In this document: in pieces, positions 7,703 to 17,567 of the stretch
Layout of the letters: every line of letters starts with the position of its first letter
Position numbering within the stretch: the first letter of the stretch is position 1
Assembly: GCA_002409285.1 (NCBI GenBank)
Contig: DHUT01000052.1
Location: 1 to 59,805 of the forward strand
Source of the DNA: Firmicutes bacterium UBA5227
GTDB taxonomy: Bacteria > Bacillota > Clostridia > Tissierellales > Sedimentibacteraceae
Direction of reading: 5' to 3'
DNA: 59,805 nt
Notes under the pieces: model-generated
Told to the model about the DNA's origin: nothing
Seen by the model: the letters and a program-made list of their open reading frames with translations, nothing else
Database searches by the model: none
Position numbers and translations under genes: made by a program

Positions 7703-10144
7703 TTATCTGCTGTTGCTGAATACAAGTTCCTTATCGTCTGTGCTTACTTTAATGGTGTCAGATTTTTGTATCGTTCCCTTTAACAGTTCTTCGGACAATC
7801 GGTCTTCGATTTTCCTTCTTATTTCTCTTTGAAGAGGTCTTGCTCCGAACAATGGGTCAAATCCTTCTTCAGCCAGCATTTCCTTGGCCTTGTCATCCAC
7901 CTGTATTTTAATATCCATCTGTTCAAGACGTTTAGACAAATTATTAATCATAAGTGAAACAATACTTTTAATATTTTCCTTATTCAGAGAGTGGAATACA
8001 ATTATTTCATCTATACGGTTAAGGAACTCCGGTCTGAAAGTTTTCTTTAATTCATCCAGTACATTTTCTTTCATTTTAGCATATTCATCTTTTTCTTCAT
8101 CCGTTGCGCTTGAAGAAAACCCTAAGGTTCTCTGCTTCTTGATGGTGTTGGCACCAACATTGGATGTCATGATTATAACTGTGTTTTTAAAGTCTACTGT
8201 TCTTCCCTTTGCATCTGTAAGACGTCCGTCATCAAGTATTTGAAGCAATATGTTAAATACATCAGGATGAGCTTTCTCTATTTCATCAAACAATACAACA
8301 GAATATGGCTTTCTTCTTATTTTTTCTGTTAATTGTCCGCCTTCATCATATCCCACATATCCGGGAGGTGAACCAACCAGTTTGGAAACCGAATGTTTCT
8401 CCATGTATTCGGACATATCCACCCTTATCATGGCATTCTCATCACCGAACATAGCCTCTGCCAATGCCTTTGAAAGCTCCGTCTTTCCAACCCCTGTAGG
8501 TCCAAGGAATATAAATGAACCAATTGGCTTCTTAGGGTCTTTAAGCCCGACCCTTGACCTTCTTATGGCTTTTGACAAAGCCTCTACAGCCTGTTCCTGA
8601 CCGATTACTCTCTTGTGTAGTATCTCTTCCATATTCAGAAGCCTTTCCGACTCGTCACCCTGAAGCTTTTTCACAGGTATTCCGGTCCATTGAGAAACTA
8701 CATCTGCTATTTCCTCATATCCGATCTTTGAATCTTTTGAATTTTTGGTTGCCCATAGTTTTTTCTTCTTTTCAAGCTCTTCTGTCAAACTTTTTTCTTC
8801 ATCTCTGAAGGAAGCAGCTTTTTCAAAATCCTGGTTGTTAATTGCAGTCTTCTTTTCAGTCTTGATTTCATCTATTCTTTCTTCGATTTCCTTTAATCCC
8901 TTTGGAGCTGTTGAAGATTTTAGCCTTGTTCTTGATGCGGCTTCATCTATTAAATCAATTGCCTTATCAGGAAGAAATCTGTCTGAAATATATCTGTGTG
9001 AAAGATTTGCTGCAGCATCAATGGCTTCATCTGTTATAGCAACCTTGTGGTGGGCTTCATATTTATCTCTCAGACCCTTCAGAATTTTAATTGTATCTTC
9101 CACACTTGGTTCTTCCACTGTAACCGGCTGGAATCTTCTTTCCAGGGCAGCATCTTTTTCAATGTGCTTTTTGTATTCATCAATTGTTGTGGCACCAACA
9201 ACCTGCAGCTCCCCTCTTGCCAGTGTAGGTTTCAGTATATTGGAAGCGTCTATGGCACCTTCTGCTGCACCTGCACCAATTATTGTGTGCAGCTCATCTA
9301 TAAACAATATTATATTCCCGTCGGATTTAATTTCATCAATAGCATTTTTAAGTCTTTCCTCAAATTCTCCTCTGTACTTGGCGCCGGCAACCATTCCCGC
9401 CATATCAAGAGTAACGACTCTCTTCCCCCTCAGGGTTTCAGGAACATTCCCTTTGACTATTTCCTGCGCAAGTCCCTCTGCAATGGCAGTCTTACCAACA
9501 CCTGGTTCACCTATGAGGCATGGATTGTTTTTAGTCCTTCTGGACAGTATCTGTATTACCCTTTCAATAACATCTTCTCTGCCGATTACAGGATCTAATT
9601 TACCTTCCTTTGCTCTTTGATTCAGATCTGTACCGTATTTATCTATTGTCTTAGTTCCGGCACTGGACTGCTGTGCATCACCGCCTCCAAAATTGGGAGT
9701 ATCTCCGGCTTCACCACTATTTTGATGTATTGCCTCAATCACTTCATTGCGCAGTTCTTTTAAGTTTGTAACAGATTTAATAATTTGTGCTCCTATTCCT
9801 TCTCCTTCATCTATTAATGCAAGCAGTATATGCTCTGTTCCAATATAAGGCAATCCCATCTGCACCGAATACTGACGGGCAAGTTCTACTATATACTTGC
9901 TTCTTGGGCTTATTGCAATAAACTCCGGCATTTCTTCTCCAATGCCCGTAGAATTTTTTATAATTTCCCTGACTGTATCCACATCTATTTTATTTCTAAG
10001 TATTTTCCCTGCAATTCCTTCCTGTTCAAGCATCAATCCTAAAAGAATATGCTCCGTACCAAGGACATTTTGCCTGAACCTTTTAACTTCCTCCTGTGCC
10101 AAATCTAATGACATTTTGGCTGAATTATTGAATCCACTTACCAT
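7703..10144 (-). CDS. clpC: ClpC AAA+ unfoldase of the ClpCP protease
   Basis: At 813 residues it matches ClpC. Two Clp_N repeats (about 1-145) precede the first AAA domain (Walker A GEPGVGKTA, Walker B IILFIDE), a coiled middle domain with a UVR-like segment (about 415-465), a second AAA domain (Walker A GPTGVGKTE, Walker B VVLFDEIEKAHPD) and the C-terminal ClpB_D2-small domain. ClpC unfolds substrates, including arginine-phosphorylated ones marked by McsB, and feeds them to ClpP. No clpP is in the window. It is the last gene of the CtsR operon, 14 nt after mcsB, and is followed by a terminator. Confidence 0.97.
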   Translation of the reverse strand: MVSGFNNSAKMSLDLAQEEVKRFRQNVLGTEHILLGLMLEQEGIAGKILRNKIDVDTVREIIKNSTGIGEEMPEFIAISPRSKYIVELARQYSVQMGLPYIGTEHILLALIDEGEGIGAQIIKSVTNLKELRNEVIEAIHQNSGEAGDTPNFGGGDAQQSSAGTKTIDKYGTDLNQRAKEGKLDPVIGREDVIERVIQILSRRTKNNPCLIGEPGVGKTAIAEGLAQEIVKGNVPETLRGKRVVTLDMAGMVAGAKYRGEFEERLKNAIDEIKSDGNIILFIDELHTIIGAGAAEGAIDASNILKPTLARGELQVVGATTIDEYKKHIEKDAALERRFQPVTVEEPSVEDTIKILKGLRDKYEAHHKVAITDEAIDAAANLSHRYISDRFLPDKAIDLIDEAASRTRLKSSTAPKGLKEIEERIDEIKTEKKTAINNQDFEKAASFRDEEKSLTEELEKKKKLWATKNSKDSKIGYEEIADVVSQWTGIPVKKLQGDESERLLNMEEILHKRVIGQEQAVEALSKAIRRSRVGLKDPKKPIGSFIFLGPTGVGKTELSKALAEAMFGDENAMIRVDMSEYMEKHSVSKLVGSPPGYVGYDEGGQLTEKIRRKPYSVVLFDEIEKAHPDVFNILLQILDDGRLTDAKGRTVDFKNTVIIMTSNVGANTIKKQRTLGFSSSATDEEKDEYAKMKENVLDELKKTFRPEFLNRIDEIIVFHSLNKENIKSIVSLMINNLSKRLEQMDIKIQVDDKAKEMLAEEGFDPLFGARPLQREIRRKIEDRLSEELLKGTIQKSDTIKVSTDDKELVFSNSR

Positions 10145-10158
10145 TTATTTCATCTCCC

Positions 10159-11175
10159 TTATTTTATATTGTTGTGAGTCTGATTGTTTAATAATTCTCC
10201 CTTAATAATTTCAACTCTTCTTTTATCCCGTTCTATTGGAAGCATTTCCTTGCCTGTCGTATACAGCAGGTTACCCGGCTGTATTTTAGTCATCAATTCA
10301 TACAAATCGATATTCCCCGCAAAATCTATTATTTTCATTTCCTTCCCTAGTTTAATCAGTGATATAAGCTTCATTGCCTCCTCAGTTGTCATTTTTTTTG
10401 CATTTGTCAAAAGACCGTATGCTCTGTAAACTTCATCCTCAAGTTCGTCTGAATTATTATTTTTCAGATATTCTCTGGTTTTTTCTTCCTTGTCTGCAAT
10501 TTGCTTAACTATCTGTGTAATCTTATCAATCAGAGTTTCTTCAGATACTCCAAGAGTTCCCTGATTTGAAATTTGGTACAGATGTCCCATAGATTTAGTT
10601 CCTTCACCATATACTCCCCTTACCGCAACGCCTAACTGTGAAACTCCATAAAGCAGCTTATCAGTCTGATTTGTTATGGATAATGCCGGCAGGTGAATCA
10701 TTACTGACGCTCTCATTCCTGTGCCTATATTTGTAGGACAGGATGTTACATATCCTAAGTCTCTATCAAAGGCATAATCAACTGATTCTTCAATTACATC
10801 ATCTATCTTATTTCCTAAATCCCAACATTCATTAAGAGCAAGACCACTCTCAAGTGTTTGAATCCTCACATGATCCTCTTCATTAAGCATGATGGAAACC
10901 TTCCTGTCCGGACTTAAAAGCACTGCACCCTCTGACTTGTTTTCCGCCAGATCCGGGCTTATAAGATGATTCTCCATTAATGAATTTTTCTCAACATCAG
11001 ACAAATCTTTCATATTTTTTAACTCGTAATTTAGATTTGTTCTGTCGATGGCATCATTTACTTCCTGTACAACCTTCTGACCTTCTTCACGGTTCATCTT
11101 AACAGGAAATCTGTAATTTTTTAGATTTCTTGCAAGCCTTATTCTGCTTGTTATTACTATACCCATATTTTCCAT
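10159..11175 (-). CDS. mcsB: McsB protein-arginine kinase
   Basis: A 338-residue member of the guanido-kinase fold that phosphorylates protein arginines for ClpCP degradation and modulates CtsR. The segment ITSRIRLARNLKNYRFP is the family's N-terminal ATP-binding signature, and SCPTNIGTGMRASVMIHLP is the guanido-kinase active-site loop with its catalytic Cys. I prefer the ATG at 11175, which sits 7 nt after AAGGTGG, over the GTG two codons upstream. The gene lies between mcsA and clpC in the standard order. Confidence 0.96.
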   Translation of the reverse strand: MENMGIVITSRIRLARNLKNYRFPVKMNREEGQKVVQEVNDAIDRTNLNYELKNMKDLSDVEKNSLMENHLISPDLAENKSEGAVLLSPDRKVSIMLNEEDHVRIQTLESGLALNECWDLGNKIDDVIEESVDYAFDRDLGYVTSCPTNIGTGMRASVMIHLPALSITNQTDKLLYGVSQLGVAVRGVYGEGTKSMGHLYQISNQGTLGVSEETLIDKITQIVKQIADKEEKTREYLKNNNSDELEDEVYRAYGLLTNAKKMTTEEAMKLISLIKLGKEMKIIDFAGNIDLYELMTKIQPGNLLYTTGKEMLPIERDKRRVEIIKGELLNNQTHNNIK

Positions 11176-11187
11176 GCTCACACCACC

Positions 11188-11676
11188 TTATTTATTGTTT
11201 TCCATTTCACGAATTTTATCTCTAATCTTTGCAGCTTTCTCGTATTCTTCCTTTTCTATTGACTGCTGCAACTGGAACTTAAGTTTTTCAATATCCTTTT
11301 TAACCTTAAAGCTTCCTCCTGCTCTTTTAGGAATTTTGCCAGTGTGGGAATCATATCCCTGAATACTGTTTATAACAGGCATAAGCCTTTCTTTAAATGT
11401 GTCAATGCATTCACCACATCCAAATTTTCCTGTACTCCTGAACTCATCATATGTCATTCCACACTTTGAACAGCCTTTAACAGGAGTATAGGCGGATGTG
11501 CTGAAAGCATTATTCAACATTGCTGAAAACAAACTTTCCATTGAGAATCCGGCATTAAATGATGCCTGATGCTTCTTTGCACATTCTTCACAAAGATGAC
11601 TTTCCGTTTTCTTCCCATTTATAATTTGTGTTACATGAACCTTAGCTTCATTTTTACCACATTCACTGCATAACAT
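11188..11676 (-). CDS. mcsA: McsA, zinc-binding activator of McsB
   Basis: The 162-residue product has paired CxxC motifs at the N terminus (CSECGKNEAKVHV and HLCEECAKKH) and again near residues 68-90 (CSKCGMTYDEF, CGECIDTF), which bind zinc. A UVR domain at the C terminus (LQQSIEKEEYEKAAKIRDKI) contacts ClpC. McsA activates the arginine kinase McsB and acts in heat- and metal-stress sensing. The gene starts after AAAGGAGG and ends 12 nt before mcsB. Confidence 0.95.
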   Translation of the reverse strand: MLCSECGKNEAKVHVTQIINGKKTESHLCEECAKKHQASFNAGFSMESLFSAMLNNAFSTSAYTPVKGCSKCGMTYDEFRSTGKFGCGECIDTFKERLMPVINSIQGYDSHTGKIPKRAGGSFKVKKDIEKLKFQLQQSIEKEEYEKAAKIRDKIREMENNK

Positions 11677-11693
11677 AAAAATAACCTCCTTTA

Positions 11694-12164
11694 TTAATCA
11701 GCATCTACTGACGCTAAAATCATTTCTTTTAATAAATTCGCACGAATAATATTTCTATAGTCATAAGAAATATTATTTAGCGACCTGTCACTCAGCACAC
11801 TTTGCATAATTTTCATTTCTCTTTGTGATATTACCCCTCTGTCTTCAAGAGCAAACAGCAAATCTGATGATTTATTGAGAGTAATACTTTCTCCAATACT
11901 TTCATTCAATATTCTTTCCAGTTCACCCTCCATTGAAGAGTGCACCTTGAAAATTCTGATGTATCCTCCGCCACCTCTTCTGCTCTCAACTATATAACCT
12001 CTGTCATTATTAAAACGGGTTGAAAGCACATAATTTATTTGGGAAGGGGAACAATCAAACTGCTGCGCAAGAATATTTCTTTGAATTTCCACTGCACTGT
12101 AGTTGTTGGCTTCAAGCAATTCCTTTATAAAATTCTCAATTATATCACTTAAGTTACTGGACAT
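11694..12164 (-). CDS. ctsR: CtsR transcriptional repressor of class III heat-shock genes
   Basis: This 156-residue protein has the winged helix-turn-helix of CtsR at its N terminus, including the glycine-rich wing RRGGGGYIRI that reads the operator and senses temperature. A C-terminal dimerisation/McsB-binding domain (about 75-150) follows. It opens the ctsR-mcsA-mcsB-clpC operon and represses it through the heptad operator at 12181-12210. The start is the ATG at 12164. Confidence 0.97.
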   Translation of the reverse strand: MSSNLSDIIENFIKELLEANNYSAVEIQRNILAQQFDCSPSQINYVLSTRFNNDRGYIVESRRGGGGYIRIFKVHSSMEGELERILNESIGESITLNKSSDLLFALEDRGVISQREMKIMQSVLSDRSLNNISYDYRNIIRANLLKEMILASVDAD

Positions 12165-12180
12165 TATTTCACATCCTTTG

Positions 12181-12210
12181 TTTGACTTTAACTTTGACTT
12201 TCTTTGACCT
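12181..12210 (-). promoter_or_regulatory. CtsR operator, three tandem heptads
   Basis: On the minus strand GGTCAAA, AGTCAAA and AGTCAAA follow one another with spacers of 3 and 5 nt. The first pair fits the CtsR consensus (RGTCAAA, short spacer, RGTCAAA); the third heptad is extra. The site covers the predicted transcription start. Confidence 0.92.
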
Positions 12211-12217
12211 TAATCTA

Positions 12218-12245
12218 ATTATAACATTGAATTGCAAATTATCAA
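12218..12245 (-). promoter_or_regulatory. promoter of the ctsR operon
   Basis: On the minus strand TTGATA (12240-12245) and TATAAT (12218-12223) are separated by 16 nt. The predicted start falls at the edge of the CtsR operator, so repressor binding should block initiation. Confidence 0.85.
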
Positions 12246-12347
12246 TATTTATTTTTTTATATTTCCATTTATTTATTCATAAAATAAACAAATTAATTCT
12301 AAGATTCTTTAATTATCTGCTTTTTTCTTGATTTTTCTCTGCTAAAC

Positions 12348-12375
12348 AAAAAAGACGAACTTATTCGTCTTTTTT
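12348..12375 (-). terminator. intrinsic terminator after the trkA-like genes
   Basis: GACGAA and TTCGTC pair around a 4-nt loop, flanked by A6 and T6, so it could work in both directions. It ends the operon 12392-16540. Confidence 0.85.
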
Positions 12376-12391
12376 GAACAGGCTTTGCATA

Positions 12392-13051
12392 TTACAAAAA
12401 TAACTCTTCCAATTTTTCTTTATTTGCTTCGTTTGTCAATACCAATATTTCATCATCAACTAAAATCTGGGTATCCCCATTTGGTATAAACAGTGTCTCA
12501 TCACGGATAACAGATATTAATACTGAATCTTTTGGCACGGACAACTCTTTGACAGTCTTATTAGCTACCACGGCATCTTGTTGAACCTTCATCTGAACAA
12601 TTGAATATTTATCGCGATTCAATTTGAAAATAGTCAGCATATCATTTAAATTCATTCTTTCAACTACAAAATGTGCCATTATGTCTGCTTGGTTGACTCC
12701 TACGTCCACACCCATCCCACTGTTAAAGAGCCATTTATTTTTTGGATTGTTTACTCTTGCAACAACACGCTGAACTCCAAATTCCATTTTTGACAATGTG
12801 GAAACAACCAGGTTAACCTCATCAGCACCAGTTACCGCCGCAACAACATCAGCAGAAGATATTCCTGCTCTTTCCAACATTTTAGGATCTGTACCGCTGC
12901 CATATAACAGCATGTTGGCAGGAAATTCATTTTGTATTTTTGTAAAAACTGTTTCACGATTTTCTATAAGACAAAACTCATGTCCGCCGGATAATAATAA
13001 AGAAGCCATGTAAGACCCCACTTGTCCTCCCCCAACTATTACAACTTTCAT
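12392..13051 (-). CDS. TrkA-like potassium uptake regulator (RCK domain), second copy
   Basis: A 219-residue RCK protein. The N-terminal Rossmann half opens with the NAD(H)-binding motif VVIVGGGQVGSYMASLL, with an acidic ribose contact in LIENRE; a TrkA-C domain (about 135-219) follows. Such proteins gate K+ channels (KtrB, TrkH) by binding nucleotides. Here no channel gene is adjacent; the upstream partners are a second TrkA-like protein, 11 nt away, and a P-type ATPase. It is the last gene of that unit and has the Shine-Dalgarno GGGAGGAAG. Confidence 0.88.
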   Translation of the reverse strand: MKVVIVGGGQVGSYMASLLLSGGHEFCLIENRETVFTKIQNEFPANMLLYGSGTDPKMLERAGISSADVVAAVTGADEVNLVVSTLSKMEFGVQRVVARVNNPKNKWLFNSGMGVDVGVNQADIMAHFVVERMNLNDMLTIFKLNRDKYSIVQMKVQQDAVVANKTVKELSVPKDSVLISVIRDETLFIPNGDTQILVDDEILVLTNEANKEKLEELFL

Positions 13052-13062
13052 TTTCTTCCTCC

Positions 13063-13713
13063 CTACATTATACCAAGCATAGATTTAAATTTGTCTATTG
13101 CTGATATGATAACAGAAATATAAATTATATCATCTGTTTCAAATATAGTACCTGTTGTAGGAATGAACGTCTTGTTGCCCCGTCTCAAGGCAACAACTTG
13201 AATTTCTCCCACAACTGTAATCTCATTTACCATATGTCCGATCAATAGTGGCGGAACCTCAATCCTGACAAGGTTAACACTTCCATTTCCCATTTCATAG
13301 ACACTGTCCAATTGGTTGTAAGTCAGCATTTCTGTCGCTCTTTCTATTCCCCATGAGGTTGTTGAAATTGTTTGTATTCCCAATCTGTGGTATATATCTG
13401 CCTTCATAGGTTCATACAGCCTTGCAACAACTCTGGGAACACGGTAAATATTCTTTGCTATTCTGGCAACAACTACATTAACTTCATCACTTGAAGTGCA
13501 TGAAACCAAGGCATCAGCCTGATCTATTTTCGCATCCTTAAGTACATCTCTGTCAAATCCCACACCAACAACCTTGTCTCCAGAAAAATTTTGCCCTATT
13601 GATTCAAATGATTCAGGATCTAAGTCTATAACAGTTACATTATGACCTTTTTTAGTAAGATTAAGGGACAAACCTGCCCCCATTCTTCCGCAACCTATTA
13701 CAATAATTTTCAT
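13063..13713 (-). CDS. TrkA-like potassium uptake regulator (RCK domain), first copy
   Basis: A 216-residue RCK protein with an NAD(H)-binding glycine loop (IIVIGCGRMGAGLS), the acidic residues of VIDLDPESFE and a C-terminal TrkA-C half. It resembles its neighbour at 12392-13051 in architecture but not closely in sequence, so a hetero-octameric ring is possible. I start at ATG 13713 because the GTG three codons earlier lies within the Shine-Dalgarno AGGAGGTG. It follows the P-type ATPase gene by 21 nt. Confidence 0.88.
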   Translation of the reverse strand: MKIIVIGCGRMGAGLSLNLTKKGHNVTVIDLDPESFESIGQNFSGDKVVGVGFDRDVLKDAKIDQADALVSCTSSDEVNVVVARIAKNIYRVPRVVARLYEPMKADIYHRLGIQTISTTSWGIERATEMLTYNQLDSVYEMGNGSVNLVRIEVPPLLIGHMVNEITVVGEIQVVALRRGNKTFIPTTGTIFETDDIIYISVIISAIDKFKSMLGIM

Positions 13714-13734
13714 TCTAAACACCTCCTATTTTTA

Positions 13735-16540
13735 TTATTTTTTGCGAATCCATAACTTTCTAACTTCTTCGATAAACAATATAACGGGTGGCCACACACA
13801 CAGCAACATCCAATCTGATTTATCCAACGGAGCAGTATGGAATATTGACTGCAGTGACGGCAGATAAACAATGGTGATTATTAATATAACTTCAAATATA
13901 ACGCCTAAATTTATCTGCTTATTGCTGAACAGACCAACTTTAAACAAAGACTGTTTTTCTGTACGACAGTTAAAAACTGCACCTATCTGGCAAAACACTA
14001 TTGAAGCCAGGGTCATTGTCGTAGCCTTAACATATACAGTATCCATTTCTCCTGCAAAAGGCACAGCCGGCCAGCCGTTTTCCATATTTATAAAGAAATA
14101 TGAAAATACCGAGGCTACAGATCCTAATAATCCGTACCATAAAAAAGCTTTGAGCAATAATTTTTTATTTAACAGCGGTTCGTTTTGGCTTCTGGGCGGC
14201 TTATTCATTATATCTCTTTCGGGCTTTTCAGTACCCAGTCCCAATGCAGGAAGCATATCCGTACCCAAGTCTATTGTAAGAATCTGCATTACTGTAAGCG
14301 GAAGAGGTATCGCTCCTTTTGAAAACAAAAATAATGCAGATGGCACCGCTTCCGGCATATTCGAATTTAATATATAAAGAAGGAATTTTTGTATATTGCT
14401 GTAAACTGCTCTTCCTTCTTCAATAGCATGAACGATTGAAGCAAAATTATCATCCATTAATATCATATCCGCAGATTCTTTAGCTACGTCAGTGCCTGCA
14501 ATACCCATTGCCACACCTATGTCAGCCTTTTTAAGGGCAGGTGAATCATTTACTCCATCCCCTGTGACAGCAACTATTTCTCCCATTTCCTGCAAGTTGG
14601 TAACAACTCTCAGCTTTTGCTCGGGTGCCACACGTGCAAATATAACTTCATCTTTTAAATATCCCTTTAATTTATCGTCTGAAATTTTCTCTAATTCTAT
14701 ACCGGACATTACCCGTGGATGTGAACCTCTGACAATACCGATTCGTTTTGCAATGCTTTCCGCAGTTAAGCCATAGTCACCCGTAATCATTATTATTCTA
14801 ATACCTGCATTCCGGCACTGTTCAACAGCCGATGCAACTTCAGGTCTCGGCGGGTCAGCCATAACTATAAGTCCAGCAAATACAAGGTTTTGTTCTATAA
14901 TTTCCGGAGTATAGGAGCTCATTGCGGCTGGAATATTATCTTCCTCACGTATTAGTCTGTAAGAAACAGCCAAAACACGTAAGCCCTCACGGGCATATTT
15001 ATCGTTGATATCCATAACCTCTTTTTTCTGGATGCTGCTCATAGGAACAGCTTTCCCATCAATGTGTATGAATTCGCTTAATTCAATAACTTCCTTCGGA
15101 GCACCTTTGACATAAGCAATACACCTCGCCCCATCAATGGGCTTCTCTAATTGGTGTATTGTAGTCATTCTTTTTCGTCTCGATTCAAAGGGAAGTTCTT
15201 TCAGCCTTGGGCTTAATTCCATTTGCCTGTGAACATCTATACCGGCTTTTGCTGCAACAACTCCAAGGCAGGCTTCTGTTGGGTCGCCCAGGACTGTGTA
15301 ATTGGCAGATTCCTCATTTGGAGGAATTAACTTTGCATTGCTGCACAGAGAAGCTCCAGTAAGCAATAAATTTAAGTCCATATCATCCTGGGCAAAAACC
15401 TTCTTACCTTTTAATACAATATTACCTTCCATACCGTAGCCGACACCTGTCACATCAAACTCCCTGCCTGCCATCCACAGATGGTTTACAGTCATTTCAT
15501 TTTGAGTCAATGTGCCTGTTTTATTTGTACAGATAACGGTAGTACTTCCCAAAGTTTCAACGCTTGAAAGCTTTTTAACCAGTGCATTCCTTTTCGACAT
15601 ACGTTGCACTGCCATGGCAAGTGATAATGTTACTGTGGGAAGCAGACCTTCAGGTATAAATGCAACAACCATCCCCAGCGCAAAAATAAATGATGATGCT
15701 AAAGGTTCTTTAACTAAGTAGAATGAAGCTGCAAAAAATAAAACTCCAAATAATATGGCTATTAATGAAACCTGTTTTGTTAAACGATCCAATTCTTTTT
15801 GCAGAGGGCTTGGGGATTCCTCCATATTCTGAGTCAAATTTGCTATTTTACCAAACTCGGTATTCATACCGATATCAGTTACAATAGCTTTAGCGTTACC
15901 TTCTGAAACACTTGTTCCCGCAAAAATTAAATTTGGTATTTCAGCTTTAGTCAAGTCATCTTTTAATACAGCATCCTTTGTTTTCCTTACAGGGTTGGAT
16001 TCTCCTGTCAAGGTTGACTGGTTCACCTGCAAGTCACTTGATTCAATTAAACGTGCATCTGCAGAAATTCTGTCCCCTTCTTCTAAAAGCATTATATCAC
16101 CAATAACCAAATCTTCAGCAAGTATTTTTTGCTCTTTACCACTGCGTATAACCCGTGCATATGACGGTAGCATGCTCCTTAATGCTTCTGTTGCCTTTCC
16201 TGCACGATGCTCCTGCCAAAAACTAAAAACACCGTTAATAATATTAACAAGCCATATTGCAATTGCTAATTGGAGCATATCTGCAAAATAGGCCATAATT
16301 CCACCAATCCATAGTAAAATTGCCATCAGACTTGAAAAATTTTTAAGAAAAAATAATTAACACAGATTCTTTTTTCTTTTCATCAATAAGATTTTTACCT
16401 TGGATTTTTTGCTTTTCCTCTGCCTGTTGTTGCGTTAATCCATCGGGAGTGGATTTAAGCACCTCATATATTTTATCTATAGGAAATTTGTATATATATT
16501 CTTTTGTATTCAATGTTTGATTCATTTCCTCATTCGTCAT
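13735..16540 (-). pseudogene. P-type ATPase, Na,K-ATPase-like (group II), frameshifted, with Asn at the phosphorylation site
   Basis: Together the two frames encode about 934 residues. The cation-ATPase N-terminal domain is in 16343-16540; the rest, in 13735-16326, has TGES (LTGESNPVRK), the PEGL membrane motif, KGAPKEV and GDGVNDSPALKKADIGVAMG. The run around PEGLLPTVTLSLA and VETLGSTT resembles Na,K-ATPase-type pumps. Two oddities: a T6 tract on the coding strand (plus 16348-16353) shifts the frame by one base, and one base fewer would join the halves; and the phosphorylated Asp of DKTGT is Asn (CTNKTGTLTQ, codon AAT at plus 15523-15525). Everything else looks conserved. It may be a recent pseudogene, a slippage-controlled gene or a sequence error. 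It heads an operon with two RCK proteins. Confidence 0.8.
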
Positions 16541-16600
16541 AATTGCATCCTTCCTTCTAAATAACGTGAATAACTGTTACATCCCTGTAAGATAACAAGT

Positions 16601-16629
16601 ATTATAAGCTGATATTTCACAATATGCAA
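16601..16629 (-). promoter_or_regulatory. promoter of the P-type ATPase/trkA-like operon
   Basis: On the minus strand TTGCAT (16624-16629) and TATAAT (16601-16606) are 17 nt apart. The rest of the 328-nt gap 16541-16868 contains only the terminator at its right end; I found no c-di-AMP or other known riboswitch there. Confidence 0.7.
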
Positions 16630-16791
16630 TATGATTTTTGCATCTTTATACAATCTTAATGCTACTAAGAAAAGAAGTAATACAAAATTCCGCCTATTTC
16701 AACATCCCATGCAGAGAGCTTCCCTGAATCTTTATATAAAATTTATACCATTACTTATTTCCGCAAAACTTAACCAAACAGTTATAACAAA

Positions 16792-16860
16792 AAACACCCT
16801 TATCACTTGATATGACCCTTGTCTACTTGACAAGGGTCATATCACTTTTAAAAGGTGTTT
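16792..16860 (-). terminator. strong terminator after the KdpE-like gene
   Basis: A perfect 15-bp inner hairpin (16809-16823 with 16829-16843, 5-nt loop) is nested in an outer AAACACC/GGTGTTT stem (16792-16798 with 16854-16860). A T-run follows on the minus strand. Confidence 0.85.
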
Positions 16861-16868
16861 CTTACATT

Positions 16869-17567
16869 TTACAATTCTTCTACCATTCTGTATCCTACTC
16901 CAACCTCTGTCACAATATATTTAGGTTCTGCAGGATTTACTTCTATTTTTCTTCTTATGTTGGCCATATTTACTCTAAGTGTTTGTATTTCATTTATGTA
17001 GGGTCCCCATACTTCTTTCACAATATAATCATGTGTCAGAACCTTGCCGATGTTTTTAGAAAGCAGCACAATAATTTTATATTCTATAGGTGTCAGATGT
17101 ACTTTTCTTCCTGCCACAGTAACAAGCCTTTTTTTATAATCAATAACAAGATCCTCAATTACTACCCTGTCTGGTTCGGAAGAAACCGAACCTTGATTAA
17201 TTTGGCTGTGACGAAGCTCTGTTCTAATCCTTGCTAAAAGCTCCGAAGTACCAAATGGCTTTGTTATATAATCATCTGCTCCCAAATCTAATATCTCAAC
17301 TTTTTCACGCTCATGGCCACGTGCAGAAACTACAATCACCGGTATAACTGTCCACTGCCTGATAGTTTTTAAAACCTCGGCTCCATCTATATCGGGCAAT
17401 CCCAAATCCAGCAGTACTAAATCCGGGCAATGGGAATAAACCATGGAAACAGCTTCTCTGCCCTTTGTTGCCTTAATTACCTCATAGTTATTTGACAACA
17501 ATATTGCAGAAATAAAATTACTTATTGCTTCATCATCTTCAACAATCATAATTAACGGATTATCCAT
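16869..17567 (-). CDS. KdpE-like response regulator (OmpR/PhoB family)
   Basis: A 232-residue regulator. The receiver domain (about 5-120) has the acidic pair EDD, phosphoacceptor Asp54 in DLVLLDLGLPD and the Lys of GADDYITKPF. A winged-helix DNA-binding domain (about 130-230) contains the LTPIEYKIIVLLSKNIGKVLT segment, which is close to KdpE. I use ATG 17567 behind GGAGTG; it overlaps the kinase gene by 8 nt. It probably controls the cation pump operon immediately downstream, although its partner kinase is interrupted. Confidence 0.9.
   Translation of the reverse strand: MDNPLIMIVEDDEAISNFISAILLSNNYEVIKATKGREAVSMVYSHCPDLVLLDLGLPDIDGAEVLKTIRQWTVIPVIVVSARGHEREKVEILDLGADDYITKPFGTSELLARIRTELRHSQINQGSVSSEPDRVVIEDLVIDYKKRLVTVAGRKVHLTPIEYKIIVLLSKNIGKVLTHDYIVKEVWGPYINEIQTLRVNMANIRRKIEVNPAEPKYIVTEVGVGYRMVEEL

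Noticed and set aside
8745..9620. A 291-codon plus-strand frame opposite clpC
   Set aside because: It lies antisense to the conserved clpC gene; the Ser/Ile/Leu-rich translation is the mirror of ClpC codons, with no ribosome-binding site.
13871..14377. A 168-codon plus-strand frame opposite the P-type ATPase
   Set aside because: It is antisense to conserved membrane helices of the ATPase and has no independent support.
16541..16790. A c-di-AMP (ydaO-type) or other K+-linked riboswitch before the P-type ATPase
   Set aside because: The conserved motifs of that riboswitch class are not present on either strand; only a sigma-A promoter is convincing.
16812..17237. A 141-codon plus-strand frame opposite the KdpE-like gene
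   Set aside because: It is antisense to a recognisable response regulator and begins inside the terminator hairpin.
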